From Ruminococcaceae bacterium UBA1438 (lineage in GTDB: Bacteria; Bacillota; Clostridia; Oscillospirales; Acutalibacteraceae): DNA of 7,368 bases. The first letter of the stretch is position 1. The number at the start of each line of letters is the position of its first letter. A program made the translations under genes and the position numbers. Positions 1 to 6,574 of this stretch are shown in pieces. The DNA is taken from positions 314 through 7,681 of the forward strand of contig DCTO01000091.1 of the NCBI GenBank assembly GCA_002329285.1. The letters are read 5' to 3'. Below the pieces are notes generated by a model. It searched no databases, was not told the DNA's origin, and saw nothing but the letters and a program-made list of their open reading frames with translations.

Positions 1-579
1 GGGGCCGTGAGAATAAGTGCAAAAGGTGTTTTTATACCTTGCGCCCTCGGTTTTATCCCTGCCGTTATTTCCGTTTCCGAAAATCACCCTGCCGAGCGGG
101 GAAACACCCTGCCCCAGATAAGTTTTGCCGGAATGATTTTCAAAGCCGATTACCTTAATTTTTTCCGAGGTTTTAAACTCATAATTGCCAATTAATCTTT
201 TCTTTGAGCCAATTGTGTAAAAATCCAGAATACCCGTAAAATCAAGCCTTTCGCCCTTATACGTTTCATAATATTTGCCGAGAAGCTGATAGCCCCCGCA
301 AACGGCGAGGATGACCGCGCTGCTCTCAACAGCATCTGCAAGAGAAAAGACCTTGCGCCTTGTTAGATCACGAAGCACAAGGCCCTGCTCAAAATCCTGG
401 CCCCCGCCGATAAAAATAATGTCATAATCATCAAACAAGAAATCGCGCCCCGAAAGCAACGCATCAATTCTGCAATCAATGCCGCGCCATTCAAGGCGCT
501 TTTTCAGGCAAAGCAAATTGCCCGAATCGCCATATAAATTCAGCAAATCGGGATACAGATGCGCAATTCTAAGCATCAT
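1..579 (-). CDS. gatD: Lipid II isoglutaminyl synthase, glutamine amidotransferase subunit GatD (3' end cut by window edge)
   Basis: GatD releases ammonia from glutamine and passes it to MurT, which amidates the D-glutamate of lipid II to D-isoglutamine at the cytoplasmic side of the membrane. The 193 visible codons read without a stop to the window edge; the family is about 240 residues, so roughly 50 are missing. The fold is a CobB/CobQ-like class I amidotransferase: an N-terminal HLYPDLLNLYGDSGN segment (residues 7-21), an IGGGQDFEQ motif (57-65), the nucleophile elbow AVCGGYQ with Cys94, Arg128 at the position reported to bind glutamine in Staphylococcus aureus GatD, and a His191 in YSHGP matching the catalytic histidine. 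The ATG at 579 overlaps the murT stop as ATGA. A second ATG follows directly at 576. Coupling to murT and the matching residue numbers make the assignment secure. Confidence 0.95.
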   Translation of the reverse strand, partial: MMLRIAHLYPDLLNLYGDSGNLLCLKKRLEWRGIDCRIDALLSGRDFLFDDYDIIFIGGGQDFEQGLVLRDLTRRKVFSLADAVESSAVILAVCGGYQLLGKYYETYKGERLDFTGILDFYTIGSKKRLIGNYEFKTSEKIKVIGFENHSGKTYLGQGVSPLGRVIFGNGNNGRDKTEGARYKNTFCTYSHGP

Positions 580-1889
580 CGCCAGAATTCCTCCTTTTTA
601 AATTTTTCTGCAAGGAAGGGGCGCAGCGCCATCATTGCCGTATAGGTCGGCACAAGGACGGTGTTTTCCTCACCGCAAAGCGCATAGAATTCCTTATAGC
701 TTCTGATGATTTGAGGCTTATATCCGGCATATTTCAGTCGGAGCGCCATATCGCCGGAACGAATACCGAAAGTATAAATATTTTCCACGGAAGGATTGAT
801 TGAAAGCTCTGCATCCCATATCCAGGATACATCGCGCCCGTCCGCATCATTATCGTTAAGAACGAAAACCAAGTTTTTCACCTCAAGCATATTTATATAA
901 TTCATTGTTTGAGTGAAGCCTGCAGGATTCTTTACCAAAAGCATCCGCAATGAGCCGAAGCTTTCCATTCGGCCGAAGGCCCCGTTAAAAGCGGCAAGCG
1001 CATTTTCAATTTCAAGCTGCGAAAAACCGAGCGAATAAAGCACCTGTGCGGCGGCAAGCGCGTTATAGATATTATATACCGAGCCGAGATTAACCCTGAG
1101 CAACATCTGAGTGCTGCCGATTTTGGCAAGGATATGGCTATCGTTCGGGGTTTCGCTCAGAATATCCGTGCAAACTGCGGACGGTTCCTTGCGCCTGTAG
1201 CCGCATTTAGGGCAGAAAAATCCGCCGAGCTGGCTGTAAGTTCTGAAGCTGTATTTATACGGCGCACGGCAAAAGACGCAATAGCTGTTATCCTCGCTTC
1301 CGCCGAAGGAAAGCGGCACATCAATTCCGAAAGAAGCAAAGGCATTTGAAAGCCGCGAAAGGCTGAAGGTGAGCGGATCATCGGCGTTAAGAACGAGGAG
1401 GCAATCCGGCATATTTTCTGCGCCCGTTTTAATTGCGGAAAGAGTGTGAGAAACCTCTCCGAACCTATCAAGCTGATCGCGAAAAACGTTGGTGACAACA
1501 AGGATTTTTGCCTTGACATAAAGGCTTACCTTTTTTAGGGCGTTTTCATCGCATTCAATAATTGCATAGGCCTTTTTGCATTTGCCGAGAGCGTTGCAAT
1601 TTGCAAGAAAAGCCGTTGTTATTCCGGTTATCAGATTTGCACCGGAACGATTAAGAAAATAGCTTTTACCGCTGCTTTTAAAGCCCTGCTCAACAATTCG
1701 GGCGGTTGTGGTTTTGCCGTTTGTGCCGGTTATCATAATCACGCAGACATCTTTTGAAAGATATGAAAGAATATTCGGTTTGAGCTTAAGCGCAATGCGC
1801 CCCGGCAGCGTTGTTGCTCCCCTGCCTAAAAGGCGCAGGAGGCGCTCCGCAAGGCGAGAAATAAAAATTGTTAGAATAGTTATTATCAT
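576..1889 (-). CDS. murT: Lipid II isoglutaminyl synthase, Mur-ligase-like subunit MurT
   Basis: MurT is the ATP-dependent subunit that activates the alpha-carboxyl of D-Glu in lipid II and amidates it with ammonia from GatD. The protein has 437 residues, the usual family size. Visible features are a Mur-ligase P-loop TGTNGKTT (54-61), a TNVFRDQLDRFGE segment (133-145) typical of the central domain, four cysteines in two CxxC pairs (204/207 and 226/229) forming the zinc-ribbon insert, and a DUF1727 C-terminal domain with DGRDVSWIWD (350-359). The family's Asp that completes the GatD catalytic triad lies in this last stretch. The ATG at 1889 is the only usable start: an in-frame TAA lies at 1898-1896 and no start codon follows for many residues. 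No Shine-Dalgarno precedes it. It is followed by gatD with a 4-base overlap and is divergent from the phosphatase at 1966. Confidence 0.96.
   Translation of the reverse strand: MIITILTIFISRLAERLLRLLGRGATTLPGRIALKLKPNILSYLSKDVCVIMITGTNGKTTTARIVEQGFKSSGKSYFLNRSGANLITGITTAFLANCNALGKCKKAYAIIECDENALKKVSLYVKAKILVVTNVFRDQLDRFGEVSHTLSAIKTGAENMPDCLLVLNADDPLTFSLSRLSNAFASFGIDVPLSFGGSEDNSYCVFCRAPYKYSFRTYSQLGGFFCPKCGYRRKEPSAVCTDILSETPNDSHILAKIGSTQMLLRVNLGSVYNIYNALAAAQVLYSLGFSQLEIENALAAFNGAFGRMESFGSLRMLLVKNPAGFTQTMNYINMLEVKNLVFVLNDNDADGRDVSWIWDAELSINPSVENIYTFGIRSGDMALRLKYAGYKPQIIRSYKEFYALCGEENTVLVPTYTAMMALRPFLAEKFKKEEFWR
590..596 (-). promoter_or_regulatory. Shine-Dalgarno of gatD, embedded in the murT 3' end
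   Basis: AAGGAGG on the minus strand lies inside the codons for Lys-Lys-Glu-Glu at the murT C-terminus. It sits 10 bases before the ATG at 579 and 13 before the ATG at 576, so the first ATG is favoured. It is a near-perfect site and indicates that gatD can be initiated efficiently as well as by coupling to murT termination. Confidence 0.8.
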
Positions 1890-1894
1890 ATTAA

Positions 1895-1900
1895 ATTATA
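1895..1900 (-). promoter_or_regulatory. murT: Possible -10 box for murT (leaderless transcript?)
   Basis: A perfect TATAAT on the minus strand ends only five bases before the murT ATG. If used, transcription would start almost at the start codon, giving a leaderless mRNA, which would fit the missing Shine-Dalgarno. However, no recognisable -35 hexamer lies 16-18 bases upstream, and TATAAT is easily met by chance in such AT-rich DNA. This is a weak call. Confidence 0.3.
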
Positions 1901-1928
1901 TTGATATTATTTAAATTTATGATACAAT
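1901..1928 (+). promoter_or_regulatory. Sigma-A type promoter for the phosphatase/radical SAM operon
   Basis: A TTGATA -35 hexamer (1901-1906), a 16-base spacer and a TACAAT -10 hexamer (1923-1928) each match consensus at five of six positions. A TG one base before the -10 (1920-1921) makes it an extended -10 promoter. The predicted start near 1935 leaves a leader of about 30 bases with an AAGGA ribosome site at 1951-1955 before the ATG at 1966. The promoter overlaps the region where the divergent murT promoter must lie. Confidence 0.65.
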
Positions 1929-1965
1929 TAATAATAGCTTAAAACAGAAAAAGGATGGCTTTATT

Positions 1966-2736
1966 ATGCTTGAAAAGATTGTTGAAATCGTTAAAGAGGC
2001 CGGAGAAATATATAAAAGCGCCGGCAAGGATTTAGGAATTGAGGACAAGGGCAGCAGCGTTAATCTGGTTACCAAATATGATAAGATGATTCAGGATTTT
2101 TTGTTTGAAAAGCTTTCGGCTCTCGTTCCGGGCTGTCGTTTTCTTGGCGAGGAGGGCGAAGGAAACAAGGAGCTTTCAGACGGATATTGCTTTATTATTG
2201 ACCCGATTGACGGTACGACGAATTTTATAAAGGGCTTTCAGCACAGCGCCATCAGCGTTGGCCTTGCAAAGGATAAGAAGCTGATTATCGGCTGTGTTAT
2301 GGACCCTGATTTAGATAACATTTATTATGCCGAAAAAGGCAAGGGAGCATTTCTTAACGGCAAGCCCATTCACGTTTCCGACTGCGATCTGGAGCACAGC
2401 TTAGTCCTTTTCGGCACCTGCCCATACGAGCACGAGCTTGCGGTGCAGACCTTCAGGCTGACCGAGCAGGTGTTTTATAACTGCATTGAGGTGAGAAGAG
2501 GCGGCTCTGCTGCGCTTGACATTTGCTATGTTGCCGCAGGAAAGGCCGATTTGTTTTACGAGCTTATCCTGCGCCCGTGGGATATTGCGGGGGCAACGCT
2601 TATTCTTAAGGAGGCGGGAGGCCTTTGCGGCACGCTTGACGGCGGCGAAATTGAGCTGAACACCGTTGCCTCCTACTACTGCGCAAACGGTAATAATAAG
2701 GATGAATTTTTCAGAATAGCAAATGAAATATTATAG
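1966..2736 (+). CDS. Inositol monophosphatase family protein (SuhB/CysQ-like phosphatase)
   Basis: This is a Mg2+-dependent, Li+-sensitive-type sugar or nucleotide phosphatase. Family members hydrolyse inositol-1-phosphate, fructose-1,6-bisphosphate, 3'-phosphoadenosine phosphate or related esters; the substrate cannot be told from sequence. The 256 residues match the family length. Metal-binding and catalytic motifs are all present: GEE (61-63, Glu62), the DPIDGTTNF signature (79-87, metal ligands Asp79 and Asp82) and WDIAGATLILKEAGG (205-219, Asp206). No signal peptide is seen, so it is cytoplasmic. AAGGA ten bases before the ATG supports the start. Its end overlaps the radical SAM gene by 14 bases, so the two form one transcription unit from the promoter at 1901-1928. 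The family call is firm; the in vivo role is open. Confidence 0.93.
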   Translation: MLEKIVEIVKEAGEIYKSAGKDLGIEDKGSSVNLVTKYDKMIQDFLFEKLSALVPGCRFLGEEGEGNKELSDGYCFIIDPIDGTTNFIKGFQHSAISVGLAKDKKLIIGCVMDPDLDNIYYAEKGKGAFLNGKPIHVSDCDLEHSLVLFGTCPYEHELAVQTFRLTEQVFYNCIEVRRGGSAALDICYVAAGKADLFYELILRPWDIAGATLILKEAGGLCGTLDGGEIELNTVASYYCANGNNKDEFFRIANEIL

Positions 2737-3589
2737 TTTTAATCAATATTTAAAAGACACCTTTGGCTGCAAGGTTTATAAAATCAGCCTTGACGCAGGC
2801 TTCACCTGCCCCAACCGCGACGGAACGCTCGGCACCGGCGGCTGCATATTCTGCTCTGCGGGCGGCAGCGGCGATTTTGCTGAGAGCAGAAGCCTTACGG
2901 TAACCGAACAGATTGAGAGGGGCAAGGCAAGAGTTGCGGGAAAAATCAAAAGCGGAAAATATATTGCCTATTTCCAGGCCTTTACAAACACTTATGCGCC
3001 AATTGAGGATTTGAGGGCAAAGTATTTTGAGGCGCTTGAGCACCCCGATATCGTTGCGCTTTCAATAGCAACGCGCCCCGACTGCCTGGCTGATGACGTG
3101 CTGGCGCTGCTTGACGAAATCAACAAGGAAAAGCCGGTTTTTGTTGAGCTTGGCCTGCAGACAATTCATAAAAAAAGCGCCGATTACATTCGGCGCGGAT
3201 ATGAGCTGGAGGTTTATGACAACGCTGTGAATAATCTTCACAAAATTGGTATAAACGTAGTTACACATTTAATTATCGGCTTGCCCAAAGAGAGCAAAGA
3301 GGAAATGCTTGAGAGCGTAAAATATGTGTGCGATAGGGGCACGGACGGTATTAAGCTGCAGCTGCTGCATGTGCTGAAGGGCACCGGCCTTGCAAAGGAC
3401 TACGAGGCGGGCAAATTTGAGATGCTTACATTTGATGAATACCTTGAAATTATTAAGGCGTCGCTTGAAATAATACCGGAAAATATCGTTATTCACCGCC
3501 TTACGGGCGACGGAGCGAAGCGCGACCTCCTTGCCCCGCTCTGGAGCGCGGACAAAAAGCGGGTATTAAATGCGATTAACAAGCTTTAA
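2723..3589 (+). CDS. Radical SAM protein, TIGR01212 (YhcC-like) family
   Basis: The protein has 288 residues and all family landmarks: an N-terminal YSFNQYLKDTFGCKVYKI segment (4-21), the iron-sulfur cysteines Cys29, Cys41 and Cys44 in the unusual spacing CX11CX2C of this family, ELGLQTIHKKSADYIRRGY (142-160), HLIIGLPKES (182-191), and the C-terminal HRLTGDG (258-264) and APLWSADKK (271-279) motifs. The cluster should bind S-adenosylmethionine and start radical chemistry. The physiological substrate of YhcC-type proteins is not established as far as I know; relatedness to Elp3-like enzymes has been noted. The ATG at 2723 lies inside the end of the phosphatase gene (14-base overlap), with only an AAGGATG 18 bases upstream as a poor ribosome site, so translation probably depends on coupling. 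No frameshift is seen. Confidence 0.93.
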   Translation: MKYYSFNQYLKDTFGCKVYKISLDAGFTCPNRDGTLGTGGCIFCSAGGSGDFAESRSLTVTEQIERGKARVAGKIKSGKYIAYFQAFTNTYAPIEDLRAKYFEALEHPDIVALSIATRPDCLADDVLALLDEINKEKPVFVELGLQTIHKKSADYIRRGYELEVYDNAVNNLHKIGINVVTHLIIGLPKESKEEMLESVKYVCDRGTDGIKLQLLHVLKGTGLAKDYEAGKFEMLTFDEYLEIIKASLEIIPENIVIHRLTGDGAKRDLLAPLWSADKKRVLNAINKL

Positions 3590-3620
3590 CTCGGAACGCC
3601 GAGGACGCCATCCCCTACGA
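3590..3620. repeat. GC-rich hairpin element, candidate dispersed intergenic repeat
   Basis: Directly after the radical SAM stop codon lies CTCGG-AACG-CCGAG (3590-3603), a perfect 5-bp stem with a four-base loop, followed by GGACGCCATCCCCTACGA. GGAACGCC and GGACGCC form an imperfect direct repeat. Read on the minus strand the block begins TCGTAGGGG and continues with GGCGTCC. This resembles, from memory, short GTAGGGG...GGCGTCC-type intergenic repeats of gut Ruminococcaceae. A single copy in this window cannot prove repetition. There is no U-tract, so it is not an intrinsic terminator by itself. Confidence 0.35.
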
Positions 3621-3652
3621 AAAAGGACTGCTCTTTTTGAACAGCCCTTTTC
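3620..3652 (-). terminator. Intrinsic terminator of the fucosidase operon (possibly bidirectional)
   Basis: A 13-bp stem (3621-3633 with 3639-3651) and a five-base loop begin just past the fucosidase stop codon. On the minus strand all positions pair if two G-U wobbles are allowed, and the stem ends in TTTTT. On the plus strand the same two positions become A-C mismatches, although TTTT also follows. The asymmetry suggests it was selected mainly for minus-strand transcripts arriving from the fucosidases, while it may also stop the plus-strand radical SAM operon ending at 3589. Confidence 0.75.
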
Positions 3653-3653
3653 T

Positions 3654-5119
3654 TTATGCAAGTGTGATTTTGAAGCACTGCGGGAGGTTTGTTTTTGGTT
3701 CCTCCTTGCAAGTGATTGACAGTCCGTCTGCATTGCAGGTAAAGCTTTCAACATTGCCGCCGAGAAGCTCAACGTTATCAATGCAAATTCCGCACTTGTT
3801 GGTGTAGAAGGAGGTAAGCTTAACCTCCTTTGAGGGCTTCATCTGGAAGGCATAAATGCAACCGTCCTTGTATGTAAAACGGAAGTCGTGCTCATCATAC
3901 TCCACGCTGCCCTCGGAGAACATGCCCGAGGAAGCAGCGTGCTCGCCCTCTTTATAAAACTTATAAGGAATTGTTTCATAAATGCCCTCTCCGTTAACCG
4001 AAAGCCATTCGCCAATGCCCTGAAGCACTGCGGTTTCCTCCTCTGTTAAGGTGCCGTCCGCCTTGGGGCCGACGTTGAGAAGAAGCATTCCGTTTTTGGA
4101 AACAACGTCAATCAGAGTGCTTATGCAATCATAAGGAGTTTTAAATTCATTATCCTTTGTATATCCCCAGGAACGCTTGCCGATTGCAGTGTCCGTCTGC
4201 CAGGGATACGGGAAAATTTCGCCCAGTGAGCCGCGCTCAATATCAAGAGTTGCAGTGCCGAGAGGATAAGCATTATGCTTGAAATCAATAGTAACCTCTT
4301 CGCCCCACTCCTCTGCGCGGTTATAATAATAAGCGGCAATTTTTTTAGATAAGGCTTGAAGCACTGATTCTGAATCCACCAGTCAAAATAAAGAATTTTG
4401 GGCTGATATTTATCAATCAGCTCGCACACACGAACCATCCAATCCTCAAGATATTCCTCGCTTGCGGGGAATTCATCAATAGTATCGCAAGCTTCAATTG
4501 TGCGGTCTCCCACATTCTCATCATAATAAGCGGGAGCGTAAAAATCAAACCACTCAGTGCCGGGCTTCATATCGGAATCAAAGCTTGTGCCGATGCCCAT
4601 AAAGAAATAATGCTCTGCCCTGTGGTTTGAAGCGCAGAAGGTTAAGCCCTGCTTTTCGCATTCAGCTTTAAGCTCGCCGACAATGTCGCGCATCGGGCCC
4701 ATTTCCTTTGCATTCCAGCGGTTAAACTCCGTTTCATACATTGCAAAGCCGTCATGATGCTCTGCAACGGGCATAACAAATTTTGCGCCGGCGTTCTTAA
4801 AGATTTCTATCCACTTGGCGGCGTCAAAATTCTCACCCTTAAACATCGGAATGAAATCCTTATAACCGAAATCCTTTTGGCTGCCATAGGTTTTGATGTG
4901 ATGCTCAAATTCCCTGTGGTTTTTATTGTACATATTACGGGAATACCATTCATTGCCAAATGCGGGAACGGAGTAAATTCCCCAGTGAATGAAGATGCCG
5001 AATTTGCCTCTGTAGTACCAGTCAGGCGTTTTGCAACCGTAGAGCGACTGCCAGTTATCCTTATACTTACCGTTTGCGATAACATCGTCAATCTGCTTAA
5101 GATACTCTTTTACCGTCAT
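3654..5119 (-). CDS. Alpha-L-fucosidase, GH29 subfamily A-like, interrupted by a frameshift
   Basis: This is a retaining alpha-L-fucosidase, probably cytoplasmic because no signal peptide is present. Joined across the frameshift it is 488 residues, a normal length. Residues 38-58 hold the GH29 N-terminal KFGIFIHWGIYSVPA...NEWY motif, and 120-128 hold EHHDGFAMY. The presumed nucleophile is Asp246 in YFDWW and the presumed acid/base is Glu294 in LDIERG. PWQTDTAIGKRSWGY (306-320) and NGMLLLNVGPKADG (343-356) follow, then a small C-terminal beta domain. The pattern fits broad-specificity subfamily A. After Leu-Lys-Lys (residue 260) the frame is lost at a run of seven A's, where eight would be needed. 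Without a shift, translation adds 72 unrelated residues and stops at 4121, giving 332 residues without the acid/base. The ATG at 5119 has a strong GGGAGGA site six bases upstream and lies 19 bases after the preceding fucosidase. Confidence 0.88.
4340..4346 (-). other. Frameshift site: A7 run reading as slippery heptamer A AAA AAA
   Basis: On the minus strand the codons are CTA AAA AAA TTG. The zero frame continues Leu-Pro-Leu-Ile and stops at 4121. Slipping back one base on A AAA AAA gives CTA AAA AAA ATT GCC GCT TAT, which continues the fucosidase as Ile-Ala-Ala-Tyr. The phase of the heptamer is exactly that needed for -1 frameshifting, but any one-base loss from an A8 run coding Lys-Lys-Ile after CTA would look the same. 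No ribosome-site-like stimulator lies just upstream and no convincing hairpin just downstream. A lost base, phase variation, transcript slippage or sequence error are all possible. Confidence 0.85.
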
Positions 5120-5125
5120 AATAAA

Positions 5126-5132
5126 TCCTCCC
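5126..5132 (-). promoter_or_regulatory. Shine-Dalgarno of the GH29 subfamily A-like gene
   Basis: GGGAGGA on the minus strand stands six bases before the ATG at 5119, inside the 19-base gap after the upstream fucosidase. It fixes the start at 5119 and rules out upstream in-frame codons, which lie within the other fucosidase gene. Confidence 0.8.
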
Positions 5133-5138
5133 TGGGTA

Positions 5139-6521
5139 TTATTCATAAAAGCCGATTTCGGCAATAACGGGCGTACTGCGGCTTTGGCGGATAACCAGCC
5201 TTGCGCCGATGCATTTTTTTCCGCCGAGCGGAGCAATTTTTTTTGAACCGATAACCGTTCCCGAATACGCCTTTGTAAATTTCCCGTTTTCCTTTTTGAG
5301 ATAAATATCAAATGCTTCAACACGCTGAGAAAGCAGGATGTTTTCCGAAAGAACGGCATATCTGAGCTTCTTTTGGGAATCGAAATTGAAATCAACATAT
5401 TCATCCCGTTTATCCAAAGCGTCGAGCTTTTCGACAATAACGGGCTTTGAATAAAGCGCATCTATCCTTTTTCCAAGCTTTTTAAGCGCTTTTGCATCCT
5501 TGCGGTGGAAAACACCCTTATCGGTTGGCGGGACATTAAGCAGCAGAGTGCAATTGTTGCCGACAGAATTCAGATAAAGCTCAAAGAGTTTTTTTGCATT
5601 TTTAACGGTATTGTTGCCGTTTTTGCTCCAAAACCAGTCATCACGAATTGAAACATCAACCTCTGCCGGATACCAGCAAAGCTCGCCTTCGTTTTGAAGC
5701 ACGGCTCTGCTGCCGAGATCCTCATCCTTTGAGGTGAGCTTTTTCATTGCGCCGGCATCAGCCTCACTACGCTGGCTTGAATGGGCAATAATTTCAGCAT
5801 CCTGCAAATATTTAGGAACAACGGAATATTCGCTTTCCCTGGTTTTGCCGCCCTCATTGCCAACCCAGCGGATATCAGGCCCGCACACGGCAATATTCGC
5901 CTGCGGCTGCAAATCACGCACAAGCTTATAATAGCGCTGCCAGTCATAATCAAATGCGCGGGCATTTGCGCCCTTTGCTCCGTCAAACCAGACCTCTGAA
6001 ATCTCGCCGTAATTGCAAAGAAGCTCTGTGAGCTGATTGCAAAAATAATCATCATAAGCGCGAGTGCCGTAAGTCTTTTCATGCATATCCCAGGGTGAAA
6101 GATAGACGCCGAAATCAAGCCCTGCACTGCGGCAAGCATCGGAAACGAGCTTAACGATATCCTTGCCGTAATCCGTGTTTTTAACGGAAAAATCCGTGCA
6201 TTGGCTTGGCCAGAGGCAAAAACCATCATGATGCTTGCAGGTGAGAATGATGCCGGAGGCACCCGCCTCCTTTGCGCATTTTACCCACTGCTTCGGCTTA
6301 ACCTTTTTAATGGTGAAATCCTCGCATTTTTCAGTTCCCGAGCCCCATTCCCTGCCCGTTGCGGTGTTCATTCCGAAATGGACGAACAGGTAAAACGGAC
6401 GCTGGGACAGACGGTACTGCGCGCCGCTCGGCACAACGGAGATAAGCCTTGAAACCTCCTCGTCGTCAAGCGGTACGCCGTTATTATAATTTGTCCAATT
6501 CTTTTCAAAAGGATTTTTCAT
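5139..6521 (-). CDS. Alpha-L-fucosidase, GH29 subfamily B-like (alpha-1,3/1,4)
   Basis: This is a retaining fucosidase of the subfamily that prefers branched alpha-1,3/1,4-fucosyl groups such as Lewis antigens. The protein is 460 residues from the ATG at 6521. Numbering here counts the optional GTG codon before it as residue 1. RPFYLFVHFGMNTATGREWG (42-61) replaces the GIFIHWG form of its neighbour. TCKHHDGFCLWPS (95-107), GVYLSPWDMH (139-148), VWFDGAKG with nucleophile Asp181, VGNEGG with presumed acid/base Glu224 and LLLNVPPTDKG (327-337) follow. The Asp-Glu spacing of 43 is close to that in characterised subfamily B enzymes. ELCWYPAEVDVSIRDDWFW (281-299) is also typical. A C-terminal beta-sandwich runs from about 360. 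There is no signal peptide, so action on imported oligosaccharides is likely. It is first in a two-gene unit behind leuS. Confidence 0.94.
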   Translation of the reverse strand: MKNPFEKNWTNYNNGVPLDDEEVSRLISVVPSGAQYRLSQRPFYLFVHFGMNTATGREWGSGTEKCEDFTIKKVKPKQWVKCAKEAGASGIILTCKHHDGFCLWPSQCTDFSVKNTDYGKDIVKLVSDACRSAGLDFGVYLSPWDMHEKTYGTRAYDDYFCNQLTELLCNYGEISEVWFDGAKGANARAFDYDWQRYYKLVRDLQPQANIAVCGPDIRWVGNEGGKTRESEYSVVPKYLQDAEIIAHSSQRSEADAGAMKKLTSKDEDLGSRAVLQNEGELCWYPAEVDVSIRDDWFWSKNGNNTVKNAKKLFELYLNSVGNNCTLLLNVPPTDKGVFHRKDAKALKKLGKRIDALYSKPVIVEKLDALDKRDEYVDFNFDSQKKLRYAVLSENILLSQRVEAFDIYLKKENGKFTKAYSGTVIGSKKIAPLGGKKCIGARLVIRQSRSTPVIAEIGFYE

Positions 6522-6528
6522 CACTTTA

Positions 6529-6533
6529 TCCTC
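6529..6533 (-). promoter_or_regulatory. Shine-Dalgarno deciding the start of the GH29 subfamily B-like gene
   Basis: GAGGA lies seven bases before the ATG at 6521 and only four before the adjacent in-frame GTG at 6524. The spacing favours ATG, so the protein should begin Met-Lys-Asn-Pro. Confidence 0.7.
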
Positions 6534-6574
6534 AAAATAAGCGGCTTAACGAAAAGATTAAGCCGCGTTTTTTT
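6534..6574 (-). terminator. Intrinsic terminator or attenuator between leuS and the fucosidases
   Basis: GCGGCTTAA (6541-6549) and TTAAGCCGC (6558-6566) form a perfect 9-bp stem with an eight-base loop. On the minus strand it follows the leuS stop and is followed by TTATTTT, a moderate U-tract. On the plus strand it is followed by seven T's, so it would also block transcription from the other side. Because the next ribosome site starts right at its base and no room for a promoter remains, it may act as a partial terminator setting fucosidase expression relative to leuS. Confidence 0.75.

Noticed and set aside
7..195. Plus-strand 62-codon open frame
   Set aside because: It is antisense to gatD, whose codons carry conserved active-site motifs throughout this stretch.
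1157..1519. 120-codon minus-strand open frame inside murT
   Set aside because: It is an alternative-frame shadow of murT with no recognisable domain or ribosome site.
3590..3603. CTCGG-AACG-CCGAG hairpin as terminator of the radical SAM operon
   Set aside because: No T-run follows it; the next hairpin is the better candidate.
4231..4320. CCGCGC/GCGCGG pairing downstream of the A7 run as a frameshift stimulator
   Set aside because: The six-base stem starts about 20 bases from the slip site and closes a loop of nearly 80 bases, too far and too weak to support a stimulator.
3654..4379. Independent gene starting at 4379
   Set aside because: Its first residues are out-of-frame sequence of the fucosidase, no ribosome site precedes it, and from the A7 run onward it is simply the 3' half of the same enzyme.
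5120..5461. In-frame upstream extension of the GH29 subfamily A-like gene to 5461
   Set aside because: It overlaps the end of the other fucosidase in another frame, has no GH29 similarity, and a strong ribosome site marks 5119 as the start.
5744..6262. 172-codon minus-strand open frame inside the subfamily B-like fucosidase
   Set aside because: It overlaps the catalytic core of a clear GH29 gene in another frame and has no family signature.
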